Part shown: one piece after another, positions 35,201 to 47,957 of the stretch
How positions within the stretch are numbered: position 1 is the first letter of the stretch
How the letters are laid out: every line of letters begins with the position of its first letter
From: Cerrena zonata
Taxonomy: Eukaryota; Basidiomycota; Agaricomycetes; Polyporales; Cerrenaceae
DNA: 64,000 nt
Assembly: GCA_038087015.1 (NCBI GenBank)
Contig: JASBNA010000018.1
Coordinates: 62,001-126,000, forward strand
Direction: 5' to 3'
Made by a program: the position numbers and the translations under genes
Notes under the pieces: generated by a model
Databases searched by the model: none
Told to the model about the DNA's origin: nothing
Seen by the model: the letters and a program-made list of their open reading frames with translations, nothing else

Positions 35201-38200
35201 CCATCGAGAGAAGGTAGTACTAGGCTGGTAGCGTTCTTCCTCAATAGTTGTACGTCTTGTGGATTCCGCCTCAATAAACTGAGAAACAGTCGATTTTGGG
35301 AAATTCGAATCATCGTGACCCATGCCAAAGGTGCAGGAATGCCCTCAAAAGGATTGTGATTGTCTGGTAGATATCTGGGAAATAGCGCCGATGCGATAGT
35401 GGTGGATGGGAACCATAGTGATCCAGTGGGTACGAAAAACATATCCACTTTGTTTCGTCGGAGCTCCCGCATGGAGAGGTTGCTCACTTGAGTGAAGAGG
35501 TCAGCGATGATAGGTATCGAATAGGCATAGCTCTGGAGCGGAACCAAGGACTCTGTGCTCTTGACTAAGGATTTGATAAAGCCAGTGAGATGATTGAGGA
35601 TAAAGTGGGCCATAGCAGGAGGGAGGACATGTCTGACATGCAAGAAGGCGCGTAATGTGGAGATTGCAGTGATCATTGTGGTCTCATTGCCAGAAAGCAT
35701 AGCAAAAATGCCTCTAGCAACGAGTCCCGGGTCATCTCGCATTAAGTCGAGGATGATATCGAGAGCAGCAGAAGAGACAATAAAGTCTCGGTCAGAAACC
35801 ATCTTTGCAAGCTGGGGTAAAAGACTAAGAAGGGTAGAAACGAACACTGGGCGCCGTTTGACACCGACGGATCGCATACTAGACGTAGAATCTTGCCTGG
35901 AAAGACTAGGCTCGCTACTCGACGTCTTGATTGGAGAAGCTTGCGGACTGGGGCTAGGGCTATGACTTGGGCTGGGAGGTTCGGGGAAACTGAAGTCTTC
36001 TCCAGCACCTCGATCTAAGTCTTCCAGCTGGTGACTTGGAAGAAGAGCCATAGGTGTTCTAATCCATTGCATCTTGGGATCAACTTGGCGATTGTCTTCA
36101 TCCCAGCCAATCTCCGACAACCGCTTGCGCAATTCAAGAGGGAGAACATTGCCATGACTGTCTTTCCACTCTTGTGTATCTTCTTCGTAGACCCAGTTAC
36201 TCGTTCCCATATCCGTTGCGACGAATAAAATTGGAGGACGAGTGAGTTTGAACGGTCGCCGAAATGAACGATCTAGTATGACCTCTTGAGACAATAGTTG
36301 GAACCTCCAGCTAGCAAGGAGGCTGATCTTCTCAAGCGTCTCTGCACGTACAATCGAGTCGGAACTTTCCTAAGGTCAGTGAAATTGAACTACGTGTAAT
36401 TCGATAAGATATTCACCTTTCAAGACCTACGTTTACCACCTCTGTAAACTCCACTGGGCATCTTTCAGCGGCTTGCATGATTATGAAACAGGCCTGAAGT
36501 TATGTTTAAAAAATTGTTCAGGATGAAAATGCATTGTTTGAAGGTCGTAAGGGACTTACGGGGGCGAGCACTCTTGCGTCCTCGTCGAAGCAACAATTCC
36601 ATAAGACTGGCGTGAGACGTGTGTATTCAGGAGGACCAAGCATGCCCGTGATAGCAACCAGTAATTCGAGAGCAACGGCCCTAGGGGCTTCCAACATGGA
36701 TTTCAGCGTTTGCAGTCTGCCCCCGAATACCGGAATCGTATCTTTCCCTTCAGTAGAGTTCGTCCTTGAGTTATCAAGGAGGGGTGTAGAGACCATTACG
36801 GTTCTTCTCTGTAAAGGGTGTCAATATGAGTGAAAAACGACATTTACGATAATTAGAATTTACCTTGTTTGAGGCACGGGAATTCTCCTGCACATGAACA
36901 TACATGGCTAGCAGTTTGTTGAAGGCCGTTTCAACATCCTCTGATTCGTCTCCATACATGAGGGTCCTATCCTCATCATGCGAAGAGGCTTGCCAATGGG
37001 CACACCATGATATGACGGACCCTAACCACGGCGCGCTAGATAGCACCGTTAAATCGTTTGTGATATATAGGCAAGACAAGCAACTTACGACTTCAACGAT
37101 CGCGTCAATAATCGAATCTCTCGAAACAGTCCACAAAATAGATACCGCTGCGGTTCCGATACTAACATAGTGTGCTCCTATAAACGAAAGATATAAATTA
37201 AAGTTATAATGAGGGATAAAGGAGGATGACTTACCTTGGCCTCGATCAAGATACCAAGGCGAGCTTCTAATGCAGAAGCGAACTTCACTGCAGGGACTGT
37301 CTGTAGGATGCATTGGGGTCAATATTTGAATATTACAACACCCTGCAACTTACCGCTGACATATCCTTCGAAGTCCGTACCAGATGCAGCTGTTCTGTCA
37401 ACTCAACAAGAAGTACAGACTGTCCCAGACGGAATTTCCCCCACGTTGGTGTAGAGTTATTCAATTTCTTGCTCGTATCACTCATCAATGCAACTGCCAT
37501 CATTTCGGGATCCCTTGTCCAGAAGTCCGGTATGTACTTTGATATAACGGTCAACGTTTGTAGCTGGGTGGCTACTGTGATCTCTTTCGAAGAAGCAGCA
37601 CAGGTGAAGAGCGGCTTGTAGAATATTTTAGGATACGCTCTGGAGATGGCTTCCAGGAAATCAGTGAGGGCGAAACAAGGTATCTCGACGGGATCGGCAA
37701 TAAGACGCTTCAGTTACTGTCAGAATGTTATGGTAGGTATGAGGTACAAGATTATGACTCACCTCGATCAGGAGGGGGAGAATGTAGGACACCACTGGGA
37801 GTTGAATTTCGTCTGGTATTTCTTTTGCGATTGTAGGTACAAGTCGCAAAATAAGTGGCCATTCCGCCTCCTCAATCTGATGATAGAGATGAGGTATTAC
37901 TGAAAAGAAGAGGCAATAAATCTTACCAACTGGGAAAATGTATTCTCAATACTTGATTTCCAATCGGGTTTGTTCTGGTACCAATCGCACAGATGCATCA
38001 GGAAATACTCTTTATGGTTCCCTTGGCGGATACAAAGTATCTCCATAACCAATCTGACAACGTTGCACTGAATGTCTGCTGCAACATCAGTTCGCATGGC
38101 TTCCACCTCAGGGATGATGCGAGAACGGAATATGTTGATGATGATAAAGTCGTCAGATTCCTCGCCGTCGTCTGAGTTCAGGGATAGCAAAGTCAAAGTC

Positions 38201-39871
38201 GCACTTAGGAATGTCTTCAATTTTCGCCAATGAATGCATGCTAGAAGAGGCGTGAGGGAGAGTTGCGATTCCGGTACTGGCCAATATTGCTGGATTAAAT
38301 TGATTAGTTTTTATAGTCTGGCACTACAAAATTCGCATACCTGCACCAGTCGACGTAGGGCCCAACGTCTACTACGTTCAGAGCCTGTTTCAAGACATTT
38401 AGCCACAGTTTCTGCCATGATGGCTTCACGAACGGCATAGTCATCGTCGTCCTTCGAAAATCGAACACCGTACTCTCTTTCGACGTCCTCGTGAAGCAAA
38501 GGTCCACATTCTCCATCGCGTATTTTCCAAATCCACCCCGAAAGTGTTTGATATTCACCTTCCGTCCCCGGAGTAAGTGATAAGTCAAACAGTAGAGCAA
38601 ACATTCCATGGTAGAGCGTCTGCAGAATTAATGGGCCATCGGCTTCAAATGGCCTCTCCAGAGAGAACACGAGATAGGACAGAGAACCTATTATGCGAGC
38701 CCGATACTTGGACTGTACAGATGCCGCCTTGAAACACCATAGGCATCGTTCTAGCTCATCCTAACATCCTATTATGAGACCGGCGGTAGGTATGACGGGT
38801 AAGAAATCTTACTTTGGTAAAAGAAGGTCGTCGACTTTTCGTGAGAAACTCGAAAATCTCGATGGCGAGGGCTTGATCTGCTTCGACTTGGGGACAGCGT
38901 TCTGGTGACAAGAACGGAACCAACAATGCTGCTAGTACTTCATTCTCTATAGGTAAAACTGTGCCCCGATGCTCCAATCTTGTCAATAACATTGCAAGTT
39001 GGGACATCGCAGTCGTTGTTGGCGCAAATGACTGTATCGAAGCACGTTGCCTCAAACCATTCTTCTGGCCCCCAGACAAATTAGTCGTGCTCGCATTGGA
39101 GCCAAATGGGAGTGAAGCTGTAGAACCAATAAATGGCATATTTCTCAAAGTTGGATTTGAAGTTTGACTAGGATCCCTCTCCATCCTTAAAGGCGCCTGG
39201 AACATCGGACCAAAACGAACTGCCCAGCAAGCGTTACGAATTTCCTCGATCACTTTGCGAGAGAAGTCTGCAACGCGAGCTTCTTCGACAACTTGGCGCA
39301 TTCCCTTCCGACCCACACCAAACCTATGCGACTTTGGAGTTGAAGGCCTGCTAGGCGTAATAGACGATACAATGGACGCAGTGTCCGACGGTGTAGAAGG
39401 CACAATAGGTACCTCCGATAGCGAGTCTTGCGACGGGAGGACATGTCGACGAAGAGTATCCCAGCGATATCTAGAGGGGGAGAGTGGGGTCTTTCCTCCA
39501 CTGACTTCAGCCTTCAAGTCAGTGGAGTTGGCAATTTCCGAATCTACCAGGGCAGGTTTTGAACCCTGACGACGAGCACGGAACCGCTCCTTTGCTGGAG
39601 GTGGTGTTTTCCTACTTGGTGGAAGTTCCTCTGTTGGCGATGACAAAGGCTCTTTTCCTAGCCAAGTGGTACTAGATGCTAAAGGTTCCTCCTCATTGTT
39701 ATTGTCCAGAGATGGCTTTTCAATTAGTCGTAGTGTTGATTCGTTAGCGAGAGCCGGGTCAGGGTCATGACCACTTGTTTGTTTCCGAAGCGCATCAAAA
39801 GAGAACAAGCGTTTCGGAAGGGGTCTTCCCCCACTCGGTTTTTTGGGAGCATTGGCACGCGGTGTCGACAT
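32275..39871 (-). CDS. Large UNC80-like protein
   Basis: This is a very large protein (over 2,000 residues) in about a dozen exons. The N-terminal exon (39871-38820) begins MSTPRANAPKKPSGGRPLPK and is basic, Ser/Pro-rich and disordered, then becomes helical (KVIEEIRNACWAVRFGPMFQ). The middle exons are alpha-helical, HEAT-like, without transmembrane runs. One exon (36294-34930) has DMGTSNWVYEEDTQEWKDSH and repeated helical pairs. The next (34873-32939) includes TSGGGYTLFMPAVMKAYVEA and HPGIRNAIEYAASRFYALHQ, which I recognise as the C-terminal domain of UNC80. The tail (32892-32275) is Ser-rich, then KAWTKRDALDAVVQETKSLL. Animal UNC80 is a subunit of the NALCN sodium-leak channel complex; the fungal counterpart of that channel is Cch1. 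A link to Cch1 is an inference. Exon borders between 36.3 and 38.8 kb were not resolved one by one. Confidence 0.65.
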
Positions 39872-41330
39872 GTAGAAGAAATAGAAGTATGTAGCTCAAT
39901 CTCCGTGATGTAGTTTAGTGCCTGTACCTGAAACGTAGGTAGTAGTTTGACTGAACATTTGTATTAGCTCGATATCTTTCATCATGAGCAAGCACACTTA
40001 CTTATGATAAACACATAGATCCTGCAAGTTGACCGTCCTATGTTTGAAATTGAAACTTTGAAGACTGTAGAAGACGATCTAGAAAGAGTACGACGTGCTG
40101 AGCGCATCCAAGTCACCGCATGATCATGATCTTCGACGTAAGCGTTATGACGTAATATTCATTTATTGGCCATTTTCCGATTGTTTACTGTAATAGAACA
40201 GACCACGACTCTCTTGCAGATCTCAATCTGAACGTAGTATGAATTGATGTAATGTATGAGTATGAAACTTCGAAGACTGATTCTAGTGGCGGAAGGCGAC
40301 TGCTTTGTACACAGAACTTCTTAGCTTGAACTCGAAGCTTGAGTTTGAAAGCTTGAACGTTTAAACCTTAAAGACGTCCTAGTATATTAAGAGAAATATG
40401 GGCGAGATTTTGGAATCCAGCAGGACTCCCCAGTGGGCAGATGGCCGCCGCCGTAACACCCGGGAGCGGTCTGGCACTCGTATCATATGACTTCGAACTT
40501 GGAACCCTGAATCTATGCCGTGGTCAAGAAGCTAGCAGCTATGAGATGTGTTCTATACTGATGCGCGGCAATACTTAGTGTTACTCCGTTTGTTAGCGTT
40601 GAAGGGTAGAGCAAGTACTATCAGAAATTCTTTTCGGTATTCGACAGACTCGGACTACAGGGACCTATATTCCAACATAATGAATAAAACCCCGCATATA
40701 TGGCCCTCGTGAGATGATAAGGAGCTCACATGGATTGTCATATTTACGTCTTGTTCTTATCGCATGTCAGAAGGGGAAAGCAGGGAAAGCGCTATGATTA
40801 TCAGATCTTCAAATGCCACACGGTGGGTAGCTAATACCGTGACGCCCTCTGCTTCAGACAAAGTTAGATGCACGCTCTCAAGCAGTTTACGGGCCCCGTT
40901 TTTGAAGGAGGATTCAACGCGTCCCCCGTGTCGTCTGTAATGAATTTGAATTAGTGCTTGCCAGTCTATCGATGTTGGGACACTGTTATGCTTAGCTATG
41001 GGTCATTGACTCTCGTGACTTGATAGCAATACCAGGAAGTAGATTGTTCATATCTCGGCTGATGATTCATGTACAACGCAAGAAAAATTTATTTTTGCGG
41101 CTGAAGTGACATTTATGAGATTTGAGAAAGGATCAAGTCGGTCAAGCTATAATACGCATGTAGTAGCCTATCGATCTACCGTGTATTTGAGCGATTGTGG
41201 CTTTGAATGAGGTAGTCATGTATAAGAGAGGATAGAAATAGAGAATGCACTGATCTGGTAAATCGTTGAGCTCTCTGAGCTCGATGAACGCAGTCCTTTA
41301 TTGGTCAGTGGTCGTCCTTAAGGTTGCCAA
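39872..41330. other. Gene-poor stretch, nothing recognised
   Basis: About 1.5 kb with no supported gene. The segment near 40322-40366 repeats AGCTTGAA several times with small variations. No promoter element or RNA gene was recognised. Confidence 0.45.
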
Positions 41331-41950
41331 CTATCGGTGACGGCGATCGGTAGGGTGACTGTGACGGGCGACATGATCTTCAGCGTTGGAGGCAGTACGA
41401 TAGGTGAGGAGGGCATCGGGAGATTGGGAGAGATCGACGGAGACTATAATCTCCTGGAGTATGTCGTGAGTCTTCACCGGTGGCTCGATCCTATTTCCGG
41501 ACCTGTCTTTATAGACACAAGTCCTTTGTCCGTAGTAGCTAGGTAGAGATCAAGTTTAGTACTTTGGAGTTGTGGGAGGGAAGGAGGGATTCGCTTCACC
41601 AGTGGCTACATGGTCCTAAGATAAGCATCGATTAGACATCCTATGCACAGGCGTATCCTACAAACCCTTACCTGTTCCATCGCATCGTCGCTTGTCGCTG
41701 TGGCAATTATCGCACGCCTAAAAGAGGATGAGTGAGGGCTCGTATCGGGAGTAAGTAGAACTTGCGATTGCAACTCGTTTGCGTTTCACTGGTCCTTCGT
41801 GGTCCCCGGGCGATGACGGACCTCCTTTCGGCGATGATGATGCGGGAATTGCTCCGGTAGGAGATGAAACAGAGTCTAAAATGAATTAGCTGTGTCAGGG
41901 ATGTTCCTCTGAAAGGGCTTGATGTACTGACCGGTGTAGTTCGAGGACAT
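41331..41950 (-). CDS. Minimal Zn2Cys6 protein, family copy 1
   Basis: A short protein of about 125 residues is built almost only of a fungal Zn2Cys6 binuclear cluster. The tiny first exon encodes MSSNYT (ATG 41948-41950). Exon 2 is Ser/Pro-rich and ends with the basic KRKRVAI. Exon 3 has ACDNCHSDKRRCDGTG, exon 4 PCSHC (its last Cys codon is split by an intron) and exon 5 YYGQRTCVYKDRSGN. The cysteine spacing C-x2-C-x6-C-x5-C-x2-C-x6-C is complete. After the cluster comes the family segment THDILQEIIVSVDLSQSPDA-LLTYRTASNA, then the stop at 41331-41333. The exon 2-3 intron uses a GC-AG pair (GCAAGT donor). No fungal TF middle-homology domain can fit. Copies 2 and 3 are at 55150 and 56954. Presumed nuclear DNA-binding protein; targets unknown. 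Confidence 0.75.
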
Positions 41951-43649
41951 GTTGTTGGGGAGGAGGGACGCTGAAGAGCTAGTACAGGACCTAACCGGGT
42001 CTATCCTCATATCATTAAGTAGCTAACCAGCGTTAATAGGAAACAGGTAGAAGGTCCCTCGCGTGTCCAGTACACATGGATGGTCAGCCAGTGGTTACAG
42101 AGTGGGCGGATATGAAGGAACATGTGAGCCAGGGATTGTCGAGTTGGTCCTCAACTTCCAATCGAGTTGGATCTCGACCCTTTGGAATGAAGCATGGTTT
42201 TGAAAGTGGCCAAGATTTTCTCGCCGAGACCCTCCTTCCCACAATCTGAAGCACCATGGAAGCACATCATTATATGTAGCGTCTGAGAGATAACGATTGC
42301 CCACCCCAGATGTCGATTTATGGTTCGGAAATTGTGAATGTGAAGAGCAAAACATAGAGCAGGATGCTGTAGGTTTTGGGGGATGAGGAGTTACGTCTGG
42401 GTCGAGCTTCCGGGTTGTGGTCGCGAGATAGGCAGGAGATTACAGCGCTGTAGCCAGATGATCAAAGAGAAATGTTCTGTTGTCTCTATTTCTCAACATG
42501 ACGCCTGCAATGGGTTGTGTTCTTTAATAGTTGCATCGCCAAATAGGCGTTGGCACAAATTGTTCTTCGTATAGGGATCGGACTCACGGCAGAGCCACGG
42601 CGCAGCCAGCCGGTTAATCAATCAGGGTTTAGATGATAAAGCGATTCCACATGCACCCCATTGAACGTCGACTAAACAAGGGACTGCTATAGTCGGATTT
42701 CATTGCCTAAACAATCTCCGTCGTTCTATTCATTAATATCGTCGAAATAAAATTTAGCACAAGTTAAGTGGTTGTACTGGGCGTCGAGACATTGTCAATA
42801 TAGATATAATGCAAGATACTCCTGAGGTACGGTTGTGCGTATGAGTGCAATGTCGAATGAAAGTCAATTCTGAGGAAACTTACTGGACGCCATGCCATCT
42901 AATCTCAACGGTTACTCCCGAATTGGGAGTGTGACGTTACAATACATGAGTCATTATCCGACTAACACGCAATTGAACAGCCTTCTCGCCGAGTACAACG
43001 GTTCGAATCCTGAGTGAGAGTCACTGTCATGTTTCCATCTTTGGCGCCAAATACGATATAGCATGGCGTCCAAATAGGGTATGTTGTTGATCATTGTGGC
43101 GCTAGTTGTGTGGGCATCGGGGTATGCACGTCGTTTATAACACTCGCGGAAGGCCCTATGGTACCGCGTTTGAGCTATCCGAAGACTCGCCTGCTCAACA
43201 CCGAAAGTTGAATAACCTGTGCACGGCTCACAAATGCCAAGCGTCGGACGTCACGGTCCTTCGGAACTTGGACTCTGGAGAGGTTTTCGTCAGAATAAGC
43301 AGATTCCTTCTTCTTCATGTACTTCTTATTTGTTGTGCAGAGGTGCTAAACAGGTTGAATTGTACACGGTGAAGGCTTGACAAGGCATGTAGTGGTCTAA
43401 AGTCATCCATCAGTTCCAAAGCTTTGAATCGGGCCGTTTGCTTAGAAACTCGGAGGCGCTCGTTGTAAAGACGCCCCAGTCAGTCCCCAGTCGTCAACTT
43501 GCTGCCTTGAGTGAGTGACAGTAGCTCCTTCTTACGCATCCCGCAATCGAACAAGATTTGTGATAAAAAACATACCTTTCCCTTGTATGATATTGACAAC
43601 TCCATCTCAGGTAACTAAGCCTGACAAATCTTTCCACAGATCGTGAAAT
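41951..43649. other. Gene-poor stretch, nothing recognised
   Basis: About 1.7 kb without a supported gene. Open frames at 42095-42355 (minus), 42383-42574 and 43106-43372 (plus) carry no domain I recognise. A GGTTCGAATCC at about 43000 resembles a tRNA T arm, but no tRNA fold could be completed. Confidence 0.45.
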
Positions 43650-44669
43650 ATGCCCCTACGGCTTCGCATACTCGCTGGACCATCGCTGGACCAACTTACT
43701 CCGATTGAACACAATTCTGATAAGCCTTTGGATGTCAAATCCGACGCCTATGAGGGTCGAATTGCCGTTTACATCAAGGGTTTAGATAACGCTAGTAGAC
43801 AGGCCCACGAATCTTCATACTTCTCGGACAAAAGACGGGCGAATGTCACCTGGAGCATCCAAGCACAGGGTCGGTATTCTGACATGTATTCTGACATGTA
43901 CACGGAACCTCACATTACACCCGTACTCGTTTCACAGGTAGATTCTTGCAGCCCTATTCTGCGAATGATGTCATGTTCGGCAACATATTTGATTACCCTC
44001 TAAAATTGCCGTGGGGTTTTGGTGCTGCTCTCACCTTCATGCAGTACGTTTCAGACTCTGTGGCGCTTACTTTTATTTTTATTTTTGAAGGTATCTTGAT
44101 CCCACTCTGGAACAGGACCTTACGTCCCAATCTAAACCCTGGGCATTGTCACCGCTCATCTCAACCATGCCATACCTTGCCCATACACTGACGGAAGAAG
44201 CTTCGCCTTTCCCGCCAACCACGCCTGTCGAAGACAACATGTCAGAACTCATAATAAAGGATGAAAATGAGACTAAAGCGAACTTCGACCCAGAAACTAC
44301 CTCCAGACAGTCTTACTTCAAAACCGCGGTGAACAGAGATCGGGTCATCTTTGGCCCCAAGGTTCGCTCATTGCTGACATCCCCTTCAGTACTATCATGA
44401 CCGCCTATCACCGCTAGGATATGCTCACTACGGATTTTTGCTACAACTATCTTCATTTTAGCCCTGATGGAGTTACACTTCGCATTCCAGGAGGAATTAG
44501 CTTCGACATGATGGATTATTGGGATGGACAACCCGTCCGATTTGTTTGCTGCGAGCGTAAGCGGACAGATGATAAAAGCAATGTCCCATGGGGAAGAGTC
44601 TTTTGGTGCGTCTCTATCGAACTGGCAAATGAGTCAGATGGCGACGACCAAGAGAATGAAATCGACTAG
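43650..44669 (+). CDS. DUF1769 family protein
   Basis: This is a fungal DUF1769 protein. Exon 1 starts MPLRLRILAGPSLDQLTPI and reads SDAYEGRIAVYIKGL and RRANVTWSIQAQG. After an intron (about 43871-43937) come RFLQPYSANDVMFGNIFDYP and LPWGFGAALTFMQ. A third exon from about 44092 gives YLDPTLEQDLTSQSKPWALS, PLISTMPYLAHT and YFKTAVNRDRVIFGPK. The last exon from 44418 has DFCYNYLHFSPDGVTLRIPG and SFDMMDYWDGQPVRFVCCER, ending in an acidic tail and a stop at 44667-44669. The DVMFGN-FDYP-LPWGF block and the PDGV-LRIPGG-FD block are the family marks. The family's role is not established. No signal peptide. It ends 360 bases before the carboxylesterase start. Confidence 0.85.
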
Positions 44670-45030
44670 GCGTCAGCACAGACTCGCTTCTTGCTATTCA
44701 TCGTTCCCCCATTCATCGAAGATGTATCGTTATCGCACAAGCACGTTCTGGAATACTGGAACATTGTATCAATAGATGACTACACTTTTGTCGCCATCAA
44801 ATATGGCCTGTCTTCTCACGAGTGATTGCACGTTCTATTCTTCTCATGACCGCCCAAAGAACCCCCTAACAGTCACAAGGCAAAGGGTTTATTATACATG
44901 CACTTCTTCCTATATTCAAATACAAATCGCCGTCTGCATTTACTATTATTTCCGAAATGTAACCGACCTCTTTCCGGATACTAAACCAGAAGCAAAGGGT
45001 GTCGATAGCCCGAGGGCGCCAGACTGCAAG

Positions 45031-47301
45031 ATGCACCTAGCATACGTTTTCGTTGCCATCTTCACGCCTATTGCTCTTCACATCTCCACAGCTAAGGCTG
45101 CTTCCCCTGAACTCCTTGTCCACACCAGCTCTGGTCCTGTCCAAGGGTTTCTGGATACCAACACTACCTCGGTGGCGCTTCAGAAATGGTTGGGGGTTCC
45201 ATTTGCTGCCGACACCGGCGGTCAAAATCGATGGAGACCACCGAAATCTGTGTTCCATTCGAGAGTGTTCAACGCGAGTGCATACGGGCCTGCGTGCCTG
45301 CAGGGACGGTATGTCGTTTTGTGCGTGATTCTGGCATGGATCTGACTACGATATCTGTCAGGGCGGACGGAGGGAATGGTACCTCAGTCCAAAGTGAAGA
45401 CTGCTTGGCGGTGAATATCATCTCACCACAAGGAGCAAAGAAGCTACCTGTCTACGTTTATTCTTAGTGAGTGCTCCCTCGACATCTCGGGGATCTGCAG
45501 CATTGACAAGTTCGTATTTCATATTTTCATTTCATACTGACATTCAGCGGTGGTGGTTTTGACAGTGGATCATCTTCTGACCCGAAAATAGACGGGTCCT
45601 TCTTAGCAGCCAAGGTACACGTCTTCAAATGCTGAACTACATTGGAATTGCTCAAACATCCTCCTTCTAGGGAATTGTTTTCGTTAGCTACAACTATCGT
45701 CTTTCCCTTTTTGCGTACCCCCACTCCGCAGAAATTGCTCGGGCTAGGGAAACACAGAACTTCGGTTTGTTAGACACCCGTTTTGCTATAGAATGGGTGA
45801 GGGATAATATTCAACAATTTGGTGGTGACCCGGAGAAGATTACACTGGGCGGCGAATCCGTTGGTGCCGGTTAGTCTCCTACAATAATCAGAATGGAATA
45901 TGTCAGACGGGAGATAACTAATTCATTGCCCTGATGGTCCGATGGCTGGATGATCTGCAGAGATGACTAACCAGTATCTCACTGCATTTGCAAATGATCC
46001 TATCATCCGAGGTGCCATAATGCAGAGTGCTGATAGTGTGTTTCTTTTTGACCTCTTTGCATTTTTGTTGAGCCTGACGACTCATCATGTAGCTTCCCAG
46101 CCGATGTGGCCGCTCAATTCGCAGCTTGACATGGTAGCCGGAAATATCTCCTGTCCCGTAGGAGGGCGAGATGGCCAATTGGATTGCTTGCGCTCCAAGT
46201 CTGGTTTCGAATTACAAAAGGTTCTGTTGGCTACTGGGGCTCAGTTCCAACCAGTTACAGATAATATCACGATCTTCAAGGAGTGAGCACCTCCGCCCTC
46301 TCCGTAGCGTCATAACACTCTGATCATTTTTGATTAATAGCTTTGTAAAGCTAACGAAGGAAGGCAGAACCGCTAGGGTACCTCTGCTTATCGGCACGAA
46401 CAAGGTTCTCCGTTCTCATATCCGACAAAGATCGCGTCATACTAATAAGCTAGTTGTCAGGATGAAGGTACTTTGATTGTTGAAGGCGAACCAACAGCTT
46501 ACCTTGATACTATCGTCGCTTATTCGTCAGTGTTCCACTCGCCTGTATTGCTCGGCTCCGATGATCATATTGTTGATTGACGATCTTTTAGAAAAAGTAA
46601 TAATCTCAACTTCCCATGGGCCAATGTGACAAAGCTCGAAGAGCTTTACCCCGTCCCTTCATCCTCCTTCCCCACAGCGTTCAATGCATCTGCTGCCATG
46701 TGGCGTGATGCTCACATGCTCTGTCTTGCTCACAACCTTGCCGTACAACGTACAGATACGTTGGAACTCCCAGTCTGGCGCTATCGGTTCGATCTAGTCG
46801 CCGATAATTTGAATTCCAGAGGTTCAAGGATAGGTACGTTCCATGGGGAGGATATCAGATTTGTGATGGGTACATGGAGAACAATCGACCTCTCACCGCC
46901 GTTCGTCCCCGCCACTCCCGATGAGATCAAAGTATCAGATATCATGGTCGAGGCTTGGACCAACTTTATCAAAGGTTTGTTGAACGCTTCATCCAACTCT
47001 CCGCAGCATGATTGAATATCATCATCCTTGGCTTCTGTGCAGACCCTACTGAAGGACCTCGAATCTCTGGATGGAAACTATTCGATCCTCAGGATCCAAA
47101 TACCCTCGCCTTGCTAGGAAATTCGTTGATCGGAGCAGAACCAGGGAATCACTTTGTCACCGACAGTGTCTGTGCGTATTGGAACACGCTCTTGTCTATC
47201 TTTCCTCAGGTGAGATTCGTTAGACTTGGCGGTGTAGGGGCTGTTAAATAATTGTCTTATAATGACAGACGTTCCCTGAATGCGGTAGCTGGACTTGTTA
47301 A
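45031..47301 (+). CDS. Secreted type-B carboxylesterase/lipase
   Basis: This enzyme hydrolyses carboxylic ester bonds. The N-terminus MHLAYVFVAIFTPIALHIST is a signal peptide, so it is probably secreted. Following exons give SGPVQGFLDTNTTSVALQKW and LGVPFAADTGGQNRWRPPK, then SEDCLAVNIISPQGAKKLPV, the EDCL motif of type-B esterases. The oxyanion hole is YGGGFDSGSS near 45550, and the nucleophile elbow is GGESVGA at about 45851-45871. Further parts include VPLLIGTNKDEGT (acidic residue region), FHGEDIRFVMGTW (about 46840-46875, near the expected His position) and TFPECGSWTC before the stop at 47299-47301. N-glycosylation sites (NTT, NAS) are frequent. About ten introns. The catalytic Ser is clear; the classic Glu and His were not fixed residue by residue. 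Upstream bases 44670-45030 hold nothing else. Confidence 0.88.
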
Positions 47302-47957
47302 AGGTTAGGCCAATGTATCGGACAGGGGTTTCATGAAAACGCTGAATAAAAAATTCGTTACTTGGCTTCTACTCGGGTTTGGATTTCTAAAATTTTTACG
47401 TACCTATTACAGCAGATCATAGATGAGGTCGAAGGCAAGTCTCAGAAGTATTCAAGTTCCCGGTTCCAACTCAAATCATGTCAAATCCCGACCATCCAAC
47501 ACCGGTACATACTACAAATTAATAATGTTAAGTCTTAACACGTTGTCTTTTTACAAAGCAATGTTTCTTTGAAACAACAAACTACCACATAAGCTCGAGA
47601 ACAAGTTTTATTTCTCAATATCGCCATCGTTCCGAGTTTGCAACTGGCACAAAACGATACCCAAAAAGAGATGCTGACGTAAGCATCAATGCTAGTGAGC
47701 GTTGCGTTTGAATATATTGACCTTTCTCCCTCACCTCCATCATCCTGAACACCTCCTTGTCGTCGCAACTATATTCCTTGACCATTCGTCTCAACGATAC
47801 ACCCTCTGAACTCCTTACAATACACATCAGTCTCTCGAAATCCCAATAACAACTCGCTGACTGCAAGTTCCAGCCTTTTCCGAAAGTCTCTAGTCGTGCT
47901 TGCACGTATACAACACTCTCGAACCCCCTTGTTCCCCTGCTCTCATCTCACCTTACA
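47302..47957. other. Intergenic and promoter region of DHH1
   Basis: About 650 bases. The minus-strand open frame 47615-47905 has no recognisable domain. The part near 47880-47957 is pyrimidine-rich (CTC and CCC runs), as often seen just upstream of fungal start codons. Confidence 0.35.

Noticed and set aside
42960..43025. Possible tRNA from a GGTTCGAATCC T-arm-like sequence
   Set aside because: No pairing acceptor stem, D arm or anticodon stem could be built around it.
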